64,000 bases of DNA from Beijerinckiaceae bacterium (GCA_030684835.1 JAUXWZ010000179.1:37505-101504), one strand, 5' to 3'; positions 42,245-49,047 are shown, counted from the first letter of the stretch. A program made the numbers and translations. Notes: generated by a model from the sequence alone, not told the origin.

Positions 42245-42466
42245 TTATCCTTTCTGTTCGATGACTGCTTCAGCGAGCTCGTCCGAGATCCTCTGGACGA
42301 TCCTGTAGGCTTCACGCTTTCCCCTGGCGCTCTTGAGGAATGCGACGGCGCCGAGCACGTAGCCTTCAGCGACGATGTTTGCCGCAATAGCGCCTTGCGT
42401 CAGTTCAAATTCGGTGATGGCGGCGCAGGTGGTTCTTTGAACAAGCGAGCGAAGATCATCGGCCAT
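42245..42466 (-). CDS. Hypothetical phage protein
   Basis: 73 residues from MADDLRSLVQRTTC. Helical and compact (VAFLKSARGKREAYRIVQRISDELAEAVIEQ). Overlaps the neighbouring gene's end. Function unknown. Confidence 0.7.
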   Translation of the reverse strand: MADDLRSLVQRTTCAAITEFELTQGAIAANIVAEGYVLGAVAFLKSARGKREAYRIVQRISDELAEAVIEQKG

Positions 42467-42593
42467 CGCGCACTCCCCTCGCCTTGCGATCAGCCCAACG
42501 CGCCCCGGCATGAGCCCACTCGGACAGGCCAAGCAGAACCCAATCGAGGCCAAAGAAGATCGCCCAAATCGTCAGATAAAATGCGCGCGCCAT
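42456..42593 (-). CDS. Small membrane protein
   Basis: 45 residues from MARAFYLTIWAIFFGLDW, one transmembrane helix (about 3-25) with a basic C-terminal tail. First gene after a 110-base gap with an inverted repeat GTATT CGCT AATAC. Possibly a host-membrane modulator. Confidence 0.6.
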   Translation of the reverse strand: MARAFYLTIWAIFFGLDWVLLGLSEWAHAGARWADRKARGVRDGR

Positions 42594-42703
42594 TTGGCCC
42601 TGCCTAAGTCCGGTATTCGCTAATACGAACGCGCGCGAGCCGGTTAGGCTCACGTCGAAACGCTTTTACTGTGCCGGAAAAGCCCCCCGGCGATACGCAA
42701 CAC

Positions 42704-43039
42704 TCAGCGGTCGATCAGTGACCGATGTTCCTCGCGCCGCAGCGCCTCGCGCGCGTCCAAGTCCCGCATGCAGCGCGCTCTAAAATCGTCATCAATCCAC
42801 TTTGGCTTGGTCTCGAATGCCGCCGCGATGATCGGCAGGCCGTAGGCTCCGATCAGCGACCAGCTCGCGATGAACCCCGGCGCCGACGATCCATCCAGCC
42901 ATTTACGAACCGTTGAGACTGGAAGGCCGGTTGATCCAGCAACGTTCTCTGCTGTTTTCGTCGGGTGCACGCCGCGCAGGAAGCGGATCAGCCGATCAGG
43001 ATTTGCTTGCCCAAACTTGGAAACTTTCTGCCCGGACAT
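42704..43039 (-). CDS. HTH regulator in CII position
   Basis: 111 residues from MSGQKVSKFGQANP. ENVAGSTGLPVSTVRKWLDG is a helix-turn-helix, followed by a hydrophobic SLIGAYGLPIIAAAF segment common to a family of phage regulators. It is the first gene after the Cro-like gene and an intrinsic terminator, the CII place of lambda. An earlier in-frame ATG at 43177 is rejected for abnormal composition. Confidence 0.72.
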   Translation of the reverse strand: MSGQKVSKFGQANPDRLIRFLRGVHPTKTAENVAGSTGLPVSTVRKWLDGSSAPGFIASWSLIGAYGLPIIAAAFETKPKWIDDDFRARCMRDLDAREALRREEHRSLIDR

Positions 43040-43193
43040 TCCACATTCTCCACGCGATGATGCACGCGGAGTTGAAGTTGAGATTGATGCTGAGAGAGCG
43101 GGAGACGCATTGCATTTCGACATAGCCCGGCGTTGGCGCGCAGGGCCGTCAAACGAAATCGAGCACGATGGGGTCATGTCAGATCCCCCCGCG

Positions 43194-43223
43194 AAAAAGG
43201 CCGGATGCGCGAAGCACCCGGCC
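43194..43223 (-). terminator. Intrinsic terminator between Cro-like and early genes
   Basis: Minus strand: GGCCGGGTGC, loop TTCGC, GCATCCGGCC, then TTTTT. A 10-bp stem with one G-U pair. In the lambda plan this is the tR1 position, so full early expression would need read-through or antitermination. Confidence 0.85.
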
Positions 43224-43436
43224 AGTCAAGGAGGAAACGCCCAAGAGGGCCTCGGACGCAGCAATGCGCTGCGAAACTGAATTGGAAATCGTCGCCGCCC
43301 CCGCGACGAGCGACCGGCGCGGCGAATATCCCCACGTTGCCGCGCCGGTCAATCCACGCTTACGCCGGGCAAGGTGTTGATGCCCTGCCCGGCGCGTGCT
43401 CCCATCGGAGGGCTGAGAACCGATGGAGGTTTCGTC
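43224..43436. other. Structured non-coding stretch with three strong hairpins
   Basis: Perfect stems at 43312-43323/43339-43350 (12 bp, GACCGGCGCGGC), 43363-43371/43386-43394 (9 bp, CGCCGGGCA) and 43402-43408/43420-43426 (7 bp, CCATCGG). With the terminator at 43194 this gives four hairpins in about 230 bases. There is no convincing coding frame. Confidence 0.7.
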
Positions 43437-43742
43437 ATGGGAGATATTGATGGGAACGATAACGAAGGCCCGGGTCAGCTGGGAACCGGCGACTTTGTGG
43501 CTATCGGGCTCGTTGCCGGAGCTATGCAAGTTCTCGCTACACGCCTTGCGGGCCATCTGCTCGGCAAGATGAGCGCCGACGAGTTCGACGCATTGTTGAA
43601 TGATGTCGTCGTCGAGTTGAAGAACGGCAGCGCCCAGGGCGTCACGATGGAAGACGAGGCCGTAGGGATGGGGGAAGCGATCGAGGCTGTTGAAGACGTT
43701 TTCGCGAATATGGCGAGGGATTTCCGGGAGGCGAGCGAATGA
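43437..43742 (+). CDS. Small acidic phage protein in immunity region
   Basis: 101 residues from MGDIDGNDNEGPG; GGAGG lies 7 bases upstream. Helical segments (GAMQVLATRLAGHLLGKMS, EFDALLNDVVVEL, EAIEAVEDVFANMARDF) look natural. The opposite strand has a competing open frame starting at 43814 that continues the Cro operon; its second half looks random, so I prefer the plus-strand gene, but this call is not certain. Confidence 0.55.
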   Translation: MGDIDGNDNEGPGQLGTGDFVAIGLVAGAMQVLATRLAGHLLGKMSADEFDALLNDVVVELKNGSAQGVTMEDEAVGMGEAIEAVEDVFANMARDFREASE

Positions 43743-43810
43743 CACCCCGTCGGGCGCGACGAATAGCGCCGACGATCCCACTGTCAGAGCCGCATGTTCG
43801 CGCGCTTCCG

Positions 43811-43897
43811 TCATTTGCTGCCCCTGATGAAGGAGCCAACGATGAAGCCAAAGCACGTGAAGAGGCTGGCCGTGAGGATGAACAGGAAAGCGCTCAT
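43811..43897 (-). CDS. Tiny membrane peptide coupled to Cro-like gene
   Basis: 28 residues: MSAFLFILTASLF, then FGFIVGSFIRGSK; almost entirely one transmembrane helix with a basic end. The ATG overlaps the Cro-like stop. Could modulate the lysogeny decision or exclude other phages; no family known. Confidence 0.45.
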   Translation of the reverse strand: MSAFLFILTASLFTCFGFIVGSFIRGSK

Positions 43898-44139
43898 TCG
43901 GCTGCCGCCTTTTCTGTATCAGCGCGGCCTCCCGCGTCTGGGAAAGGGGGCGGGGAATCCATGAAGTCGTTCGGAGAAACCGCACCGTTCGTGGCGCCTG
44001 CGATCCTCTCCATCAACTTGATGCCCGGCTGGCGCTCGCCATTGAGAAGACGCGAAACCGTCGAGGCGGGAACGCCCAGTTCGGCGGCGAACCGCGCGGG
44101 CTTTATGTTCCGGTCACGTAGGTAGTCCTGGAGTTTCAT
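43894..44139 (-). CDS. cro: Cro-like HTH repressor
   Basis: 81 residues. PARFAAELGVPASTVSRLLNGERQP is a Cro/C1-type helix-turn-helix; the tail (about 62-81) is Pro-rich and disordered. Divergent from the CI-like gene across a 90-base region with three operator-like palindromes, one of which begins 10 bases before its ATG. Should repress the CI promoter and early genes. Confidence 0.85.
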   Translation of the reverse strand: MKLQDYLRDRNIKPARFAAELGVPASTVSRLLNGERQPGIKLMERIAGATNGAVSPNDFMDSPPPFPDAGGRADTEKAAAE

Positions 44140-44148
44140 GCCCTAGTT

Positions 44149-44218
44149 TTGCCATACGGCAACAACTTCGTCAAGCGGATTTGCCAAACGGCTCTGGCGT
44201 CTCGTTGCCATACGGGGA
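44149..44218. promoter_or_regulatory. OR operator cluster, three repressor sites
   Basis: Sites at 44149-44162 (TTGCCATACGGCAA, perfect 5-bp arms), 44181-44194 (TTGCCAAACGGCTC) and 44205-44218 (TTGCCATACGGGGA), spaced 32 and 24 bases. They fill the intergenic region between divergent cro-like and CI-like genes. A minus-strand -35 (TTGACG) lies between sites 1 and 2, so site 1 would cover the cro-direction promoter. Confidence 0.85.
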
Positions 44219-44229
44219 ATCTCTCTTTG

Positions 44230-44655
44230 ATGAGAACTGAACTGCTCAAAGAGATCCGAGATCAGAAAAAAATCACGCTGGAACAGCTTTCAGGCGACGT
44301 TGATATATCGGTTTCGCAATTGTCCCGCTTTGAGGCCGGAAAGCGTTTTCCACGAGTTCACGAGCTGGAGCGCATCGCTCTCCGGCTGGGTGTTGACGCT
44401 TGGATTTTCCTCGACAAACAGCCACCCAAGGCCAAGGTCATCAATGAAGGAATAAAGCCAAGCCTTGCGCGGGAAGCGTTGCTCGTAGCCCTAAGCATGC
44501 TTGGCATGAACGACATCGCGACGCAAACGGTGGCCGCGTCTCTTCTAGAAGAAATGTCAGATCCGATACCGCGTCGATCAGGTCCTCGTGAGGAGGAGAT
44601 TGCGATCGCAGCTGAGAGCATAATTCGTCAAGCTTTACGGAAATCCGCCGTCTGA
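44230..44655 (+). CDS. CI-like prophage repressor without autocleavage domain
   Basis: 141 residues from MRTELLKEIRDQKK. N-terminal XRE helix-turn-helix (ITLEQLSGDVDISVSQLSRFEAGKR), then a helical region; there is no S24/LexA-type Ser-Lys peptidase. It should bind the TTGCCATACGGCAA-type sites at both 44149-44218 and 47517-47563 to keep the prophage silent. Lack of the peptidase means induction cannot be simple RecA-driven self-cleavage. Confidence 0.83.
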   Translation: MRTELLKEIRDQKKITLEQLSGDVDISVSQLSRFEAGKRFPRVHELERIALRLGVDAWIFLDKQPPKAKVINEGIKPSLAREALLVALSMLGMNDIATQTVAASLLEEMSDPIPRRSGPREEEIAIAAESIIRQALRKSAV

Positions 44656-44841
44656 CCCTCGTCTCTAGCGCTCTCATTGTCCGACCCCCATAGGAACTTA
44701 TTCCATCGTAGGGGAACGGAAACGGAACAGCAATACCGAGAAGTACGGAGTGGGGGTTGATTCAAAAGTCGGGGGCCGCTGGTTTTGCTCGGAGAAAGAA
44801 GCGTTGGCGGCAGGTTGGCGGTCGCCGAGGGGAGGGTGAGC

Positions 44842-45081
44842 ATGCCCCAGGTCACATACTACGTCGCCATGACTTTCGTGAAGACGGAAGACGGCGATCT
44901 TGTACCCGGAGACGCAAAGGTCGCGCAGAGCAGCGCCGAGGCCAAAAGCCTCGCCGCCCGGCTTGCCGCCACCAGCGCCGGGGCCATCGCATTTTCCCGA
45001 ACATACGATCCAGCAACGGGAGATTCGGGGCCCGCGGAAATCATCGCCAAGTTCGGGGAAACCGCGGACGAGGTGGAGTGA
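44842..45081 (+). CDS. Small phage protein, unknown function
   Basis: 79 residues from MPQVTYYVAMTFVKTEDGD with GGAGGG upstream. Compact alpha/beta pattern with Ala-rich helix (QSSAEAKSLAARLAATSAG). Lies between CI-like repressor and the HigBA pair, so expressed in the lysogen. Family not recognised. Confidence 0.7.
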   Translation: MPQVTYYVAMTFVKTEDGDLVPGDAKVAQSSAEAKSLAARLAATSAGAIAFSRTYDPATGDSGPAEIIAKFGETADEVE

Positions 45082-45221
45082 TGGCGCACAGAGCCGGACG
45101 CCGAGGGAAATGTCGCCGCTCCCGCCCTGTCGTTTCTGCCGTGACCTAGAGACCGGGTCGTGGGGGAGTTCAACGCTTAGGGGACTAGACGGCAGCCCTT
45201 CCTTGATCTTCCGGGTTTTTA

Positions 45222-45250
45222 TTGACGGAACTACGTAACTCACGTAGCAT
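45222..45250 (+). promoter_or_regulatory. higBA promoter with palindromic operator
   Basis: -35 TTGACG (45222-45227), 17-base spacer, -10 TAGCAT (45245-45250). The palindrome CTACGT-AACTC-ACGTAG (45231-45247) fills the spacer, the expected place for autorepression by HigA. Confidence 0.75.
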
Positions 45251-45257
45251 TATCCAC

Positions 45258-45620
45258 ATGCACGCCATTTGCCACACGTCAGTGTTCACGCGCGCCGCTT
45301 CGGACTCCGGGATGACGGATGACGAGGTTGACGATCTTGAGGACTTGCTCGCCCGGAACCCGGTAGCGGGCGAGGAAATGGTTGGCACAGGTGGGTGCCG
45401 CAAGTTGCGGCTTGGCGGGAAGGGTAAAGGAAAAAGCGGCGGGTTCAGGGTTGTGACGTTCTTCACTGGTGACGACTTGCCGGTTTTCCTGATTACCGTT
45501 TTCGCGAAGGGAGATCGAGCGAATCTGACGAAGGGCGAGCGCAATATGCTCGCCAAACTGACAGGTGTTCTGGTGTACGAGTATCGTAAGAAAGTGGTAG
45601 CCGCAGGGGAGAGGTCATGA
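45258..45620 (+). CDS. higB: HigB/RelE-family toxin
   Basis: 120 residues from MHAICHTSVFTRA. GTGGCRKLRLGG, GKSGGFRVVTFF and LPVFLITVFAKGDRANLTKGE are the RelE/HigB pattern of ribosome-dependent mRNA interferases. It precedes its antitoxin, as in HigBA, and overlaps it by 4 bases. Addiction module stabilising the prophage, or an anti-phage device. Confidence 0.9.
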   Translation: MHAICHTSVFTRAASDSGMTDDEVDDLEDLLARNPVAGEEMVGTGGCRKLRLGGKGKGKSGGFRVVTFFTGDDLPVFLITVFAKGDRANLTKGERNMLAKLTGVLVYEYRKKVVAAGERS

Positions 45621-45925
45621 GCAAGAAGGCATTCGACAAGATTGCAGCCGGGCTCACCGAGGCGATTGAAATCGCGCGGGGCGAGACCAAGCCTGCACGC
45701 ATGTATATCCCACCCGAAATCGACGTCCGCGCCATCCGCCGCAAGGCCAAGATGACGCAAGACGATTTTGCCGCCTGTTTTGGCTTCACCGCCACACAGA
45801 TCAAAGACTGGGAACAAGGCCGCACCCGACCGCTCGGAGGCGTCCGTGCGTATCTGCTTCTGATTGATCAAGCGCCCGATGCTGTGCGCAGGATGCTTTC
45901 CGAAGTGCGCCGCAAAGCCGCCTAG
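45617..45925 (+). CDS. higA: HigA antitoxin, XRE family
   Basis: 102 residues. AIRRKAKMTQDDFAACFGFTATQIKDWEQGRTRP is a helix-turn-helix; the N-terminal 45 residues should cover the toxin. Overlaps higB by 4 bases. Expected to autorepress through the palindrome at 45231-45247. An intrinsic terminator follows. Confidence 0.9.
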   Translation: MSKKAFDKIAAGLTEAIEIARGETKPARMYIPPEIDVRAIRRKAKMTQDDFAACFGFTATQIKDWEQGRTRPLGGVRAYLLLIDQAPDAVRRMLSEVRRKAA

Positions 45926-45949
45926 CGCCGCCAACAATCGAAGCTGACC

Positions 45950-45975
45950 AGCCCGCCCCAGTGGCGGGCTTTTTC
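45950..45975 (+). terminator. Intrinsic terminator after higBA
   Basis: AGCCCGCC, loop CCAGT, GGCGGGCT, followed by TTTT. Ends the higBA transcript 25 bases past the higA stop. Confidence 0.88.
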
Positions 45976-46062
45976 ATGGACGCTACCATCAGATTGAACC
46001 TCCCGGCGGCGGTGGCGCTTATTACGGTATGGAAGGAACCGGATAGAGCAAGGAATTGGCGA

Positions 46063-46305
46063 ATGGCGCCGAAACTCAGGCTGGTCAGCGATAACCCGCT
46101 CCCTAAGTCGCCGGGCGGCCGATCCTCGCCACGTGTGCCCGCTCTCGAATCTCAGCCTACCCGGGCCGACATCGCCGAGGTGAAGGAAGACGGCCGCGAC
46201 CATCGAAAAGCGACGGACCGGGGTTTTCGCATCCTCTTTGGCGCCCTGATTGTCGCCGCACTCGGACTCGCCGGGCTGATGGCCAAAGGATTCGGCTGGC
46301 TCTAG
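46063..46305 (+). CDS. Small C-terminally anchored membrane protein
   Basis: 80 residues from MAPKLRLVSDNPLP, with AAGGAA before the start. The first 52 residues are hydrophilic; 53-78 are a transmembrane helix (ILFGALIVAALGLAGLMA). It converges on the RelA/SpoT-type gene, the two being separated by a terminator at 46333. A membrane partner for the neighbouring enzyme is conceivable (compare RexA/RexB), but unproven. Confidence 0.7.
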   Translation: MAPKLRLVSDNPLPKSPGGRSSPRVPALESQPTRADIAEVKEDGRDHRKATDRGFRILFGALIVAALGLAGLMAKGFGWL

Positions 46306-46332
46306 GGGCGCCCCTCCCCAAGCCCAACCTTC

Positions 46333-46356
46333 GCCCAGCCTCTGTGGCGGGCTTTT
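46333..46356 (+). terminator. Intrinsic terminator
   Basis: GCCC, bulged A, GCC, loop TCTGT, GGC, GGGC, then TTTT. It ends the plus-strand transcript of the membrane protein before the convergent RelA/SpoT gene. Confidence 0.72.
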
Positions 46357-46384
46357 GATCGTAGGGAAGCTCAACGCATAGGCG

Positions 46385-47377
46385 CTAGACCAAAGCATCG
46401 GTCATCAAGCTCACAAACTCTTTCGCATTCCGGAAATAATTGCGGAAAGCACTTCGCAAGCTTTCGTTCTCACCAGACACGAGGACGACGTCCCAATCCG
46501 GATGCTGTCCCTCAACCTCCAGCAGTTTCGCGAGCGCCTCTCGGTACGAACCCTGCCGGCGAATCTCTAGATTACCGCTATCTTGAACCACTAAAAGAAC
46601 GAAGCCCCGGATATCTCCTTCCCCCTGCTGCACGCCTGCGTCTTTGAGGCGCTGAAATATGTGGGTACGGGATTCGATATCGTGCCATTCGTCTACCAGA
46701 GCAGGCTTCGCCTCGGCAGCCAAGCAAGAGACGTTAGATTCGTATTTTCGCGCCAGAAGTTCGCTGCATATCTTGAAGAAGCGCTCATTGTCCGCGCTCC
46801 CTTGGCTGAATTTCGTCCGGTTAGCTGTCAGGGCGTCAGACAACTCAACAGCCGTAGCCCACGCATGCTGTACGAGCGTTCGGTACTGGACTTCAATGAG
46901 CAGACCGTTCCATTTGGCTCCGTTCACGCTTCTTGTCTTGTAGCGAAAAACATCATGCACGCCGCGGTATCCGCTAGACTTCGGCGCTGCAATATAATTG
47001 TAACGCTGGCGCTCATGACTAAGAACGTGCTTCGCACGCGATTGGTGAAAATTGTCGCGGAAGGCGTTCAGGGTTGCCGTATCAGGGAAGACGAGCCGAA
47101 CGCCGGCAATATCTTGCATCGTGGCAAGATCTAGGGCCCTTCCCTGACGCAGCTTGTCTACAATGGTTGTCCCGCGCTTAAGTCGCTGCGCTACTGGCAC
47201 GTTCTGGCTTTGGGTACGACTTCTCAGATTGGCTTGAAAGGTATTGATGATGTAGCCGTGCGCGGCGCGCCAGCTGTTCAAAACATCTATATCTTCAACC
47301 TCATGCGCCCCGTTTCGAATCCTCTGCCCAGCCTTCCGAACGGCGTTCTTGCTGTGTGCAGGTGCAGGCCACCCCAT
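46385..47377 (-). CDS. RelA/SpoT-domain alarmone synthetase-like protein
   Basis: 330 residues from MGWPAPAHSK, with a G-rich Shine-Dalgarno. Synthetase motifs are intact: RLKRGTTIVDKL (65-76), MQDIAGVRLVF (87-97), SSGYRGVHDVF (134-144) and EVQYRTLVQHAWA (162-174). No HD hydrolase, TGS or ACT domain, so it is a stand-alone synthetase with a 140-residue C-terminal extension of unknown type. It lies between the two operator clusters, opposite in strand to CI. Products could be (p)ppGpp/(p)ppApp, or it may pyrophosphorylate tRNA as toxic SAS enzymes do. A defence role is inferred from position. Confidence 0.88.
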   Translation of the reverse strand: MGWPAPAHSKNAVRKAGQRIRNGAHEVEDIDVLNSWRAAHGYIINTFQANLRSRTQSQNVPVAQRLKRGTTIVDKLRQGRALDLATMQDIAGVRLVFPDTATLNAFRDNFHQSRAKHVLSHERQRYNYIAAPKSSGYRGVHDVFRYKTRSVNGAKWNGLLIEVQYRTLVQHAWATAVELSDALTANRTKFSQGSADNERFFKICSELLARKYESNVSCLAAEAKPALVDEWHDIESRTHIFQRLKDAGVQQGEGDIRGFVLLVVQDSGNLEIRRQGSYREALAKLLEVEGQHPDWDVVLVSGENESLRSAFRNYFRNAKEFVSLMTDALV

Positions 47378-47455
47378 AACCACGTCCCCCCGATAGACGC
47401 GGGGATCATTGCCTACAGTGGGCCTCAGAGTCCACGGCAACAATAGTCCCTCGAG

Positions 47456-47476
47456 CCCGCCTCGCGCGGGTTTTTT
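47456..47476 (+). terminator. Intrinsic terminator upstream of OL promoter
   Basis: CCCGC, loop CTCGC, GCGGG, then TTTTTT on the plus strand. It would insulate the OL promoter from plus-strand read-through out of the immunity region. Confidence 0.78.
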
Positions 47477-47516
47477 ATGCGCAGGACAGCGCGGGCGGAG
47501 CTGCATGTACATCAAT

Positions 47517-47563
47517 TTGCCATATGGCGATTTAGCGCTTGATTTAATTTTGCCATACGGCAA
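47517..47563. promoter_or_regulatory. OL operator pair
   Basis: TTGCCATATGGCGA at 47517-47530 and the perfect TTGCCATACGGCAA at 47550-47563, 33 bases apart. The second is identical to the first OR site 3.4 kb away. Shows that the CI-like repressor also controls the rightward early operon. Confidence 0.87.
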
Positions 47564-47569
47564 TATACT
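47539..47569 (+). promoter_or_regulatory. Early rightward promoter under repressor control
   Basis: -10 TATACT (47564-47569) abuts the second OL operator; a -35-like TTGATT lies at 47539-47544 (19-base spacer). The operator occupies the spacer, so repressor would block polymerase. Drives the 47620-57749 operon. Confidence 0.75.
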
Positions 47570-47619
47570 CCTCACATCCACCGAGGCCGCTACGGCGCCA
47601 CGACGGAGAGAGGGCGAAG

Positions 47620-47883
47620 ATGACGCAACCCAACCGATACTGGCCGACATACCCGCGCATGACATGGCGCAGCGCCTCGCCCGTCGTTCATGACGGTGAG
47701 TTCGGGTTTTCCCTTCAGACGGAAGACGGTTCTGTTCTGCGCTACCGCATCCCGGCGGAAAGCGCGCGCATGCTGGCGATCTCCATCTTCGAAGCCATTC
47801 AGCGCACAGCTACGAACTCCCACTCGCCAATGTCTTCTGGCAGCCCGAGCGTTCCCGGATCGAATCCTGCGGAGGGCCAATAA
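47620..47883 (+). CDS. First gene of early rightward operon, unknown function
   Basis: 87 residues beginning MTQPNRYWPTYPRMTWRSASPVVHDGE. An ordered 65-residue region with beta strands (FGFSLQTEDGSVLRYRIPAESARMLA) and a short disordered end. Family not recognised. Its 3' end overlaps a convergent gene on the minus strand. Confidence 0.7.
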   Translation: MTQPNRYWPTYPRMTWRSASPVVHDGEFGFSLQTEDGSVLRYRIPAESARMLAISIFEAIQRTATNSHSPMSSGSPSVPGSNPAEGQ

Positions 47884-47987
47884 GTATGCCCGCCCGCGAG
47901 ATCATCAGCCGCCTGCTGCGGCGTCATGTACGGCCCCAACGGCTCGTCCTCGAACATCGCATCGAAGCGCCCGTCTTCCCGGGGCAC
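47799..47987 (-). CDS. Small conserved-type protein, opposite strand in early operon
   Basis: 62 residues (GTG start). GRFDAMFEDEPLGPYMTPQQAADDLAGGHTYWPSAGFDPGTLGLPEDIGEWE has the look of a small conserved cytoplasmic family common in proteobacteria, although I cannot name a function. It is antisense to the end of the 47620 gene and lies in the rightward operon, so it needs its own promoter; moron-like. Confidence 0.62.
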   Translation of the reverse strand: MPREDGRFDAMFEDEPLGPYMTPQQAADDLAGGHTYWPSAGFDPGTLGLPEDIGEWEFVAVR

Positions 47988-48215
47988 AATGCGGAAGACT
48001 CCGCGTGGGCTTCGATAACGCTAGTAAACGCGCGCGCTCATGGCGCGCTCCTGTCCGGCTCCATTCGCGATCTCCAATCGGTTGTGCGGTTGGCGGTTGC
48101 GCGGCCCGGCGCGCTGAGCACGCGTCGGGCCATCCCCTGGATATTACCACAACACAAGTTTGCTCGCGTGGATGGCTGCGCGGCTGGGCCCGCTCCATCA
48201 ACGGGGACCAATGAG

Positions 48216-48584
48216 ATGAATATCTCGACGCAAATTTCACGGCCCGCATTGAAGGTCCGCACGGTTGGCGCAAAGCCGACCGAGGGCTTTTGGAAGTTCG
48301 GCCATGCCGGCGACTTCCTTTGGATCGGCCCCTCGCACGATGAGCAGCCGGTCGCGCTTGTCCCCTTCCATCAAGACGATGCGCGCGATCCTGCAGAGGC
48401 CCGCGCCAATGCGGCCATGATGGCGGCATCGATAGACTTGCTCCACGCTGCGCGCATTGCAGCTAACGCCTGCGACATTCTCGCTGACGAATGCCGCGAC
48501 GATGGTCTTGCCCACATGGAATCCATCTGGCGCCGCAAGGCCGCTATCGCACGCGCCGCCATCGACAAGGCGGAGTCGGCCTGA
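48216..48584 (+). CDS. Hypothetical phage protein
   Basis: 122 residues from MNISTQISRPALKVRT. The C-terminal half is helical and Ala-rich (AAMMAASIDLLHAARIAANACDILADECRDDGLAHME). A longer in-frame extension upstream has unnatural composition and no RBS. Overlaps the next gene (TGATG). Confidence 0.7.
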   Translation: MNISTQISRPALKVRTVGAKPTEGFWKFGHAGDFLWIGPSHDEQPVALVPFHQDDARDPAEARANAAMMAASIDLLHAARIAANACDILADECRDDGLAHMESIWRRKAAIARAAIDKAESA

Positions 48585-48682
48585 TGACAACCATCGGCCG
48601 CGAAATCATCGAAGGCCCGCTAACGCTGCTCGCGATTGCCGCCTTCATCGGATCAATCCTTTTAGTTTGCGGGGGCTACTAA
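48584..48682 (+). CDS. Very small membrane protein
   Basis: 32 residues, MTTIGREIIEGP then one transmembrane helix (LTLLAIAAFIGSILLVCGG). Start overlaps the upstream stop and its stop overlaps the next start, which supports translation. Unknown function. Confidence 0.6.
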   Translation: MTTIGREIIEGPLTLLAIAAFIGSILLVCGGY

Positions 48683-49047
48683 TGTGGCTCCAAAGCGCTG
48701 AAGACCTGAAGGCTGATCGCCATGCTTGGATGATCAACCACGACACAGGCGAAATCCTTCACGACGAAATCAGCAAGCGCGCGCTCGCCAAGGTTAGCGA
48801 AGAATTCGCCGAAGCTGAGAAGGTCATCGCAGACGAGAAACTTCACGAGTTCCGCAAAACGCATTATCGCGCAGTGATCGCGCAAGGCGTCGAAGCAAGA
48901 TGGCAGCGCCAGATTGAAGTAATGACAGCCTCCGCCAAGCATATCGCCTGCCAATGGCGCGCCGCGCACGGCGACCTATCGGATTCCCGAGTGATGTCTG
49001 AGTCCGAAATGAAGGGGCTTTCAAGCGACCATTGGGTGAGCCCATGA
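48682..49047 (+). CDS. Hypothetical phage protein
   Basis: 121 residues from MWLQSAEDLKADRHAWMINH. Largely helical, charged (EFAEAEKVIADEKLHEFRKTHYRAVIAQ). The first 25 residues (HDTGEILHDE) could be a small beta hairpin. Coupled on both sides. Confidence 0.7.
   Translation: MWLQSAEDLKADRHAWMINHDTGEILHDEISKRALAKVSEEFAEAEKVIADEKLHEFRKTHYRAVIAQGVEARWQRQIEVMTASAKHIACQWRAAHGDLSDSRVMSESEMKGLSSDHWVSP

Noticed and set aside
43179..43814. Long minus-strand frame continuing from the tiny TM peptide
   Set aside because: Its second half is antisense to non-coding hairpins and has random composition, and it runs through the terminator at 43194-43223; the plus-strand gene with GGAGG fits better.
43842..43964. 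40-codon plus-strand frame with GAAGGAG
   Set aside because: Convergent with and overlapping the Cro-like gene; basic random-looking sequence, so the RBS match is probably chance.
46661..47134. Plus-strand frame as an antitoxin to the RelA/SpoT-type protein
   Set aside because: Entirely antisense to the synthetase gene with no start signals; a shadow of its coding frame.
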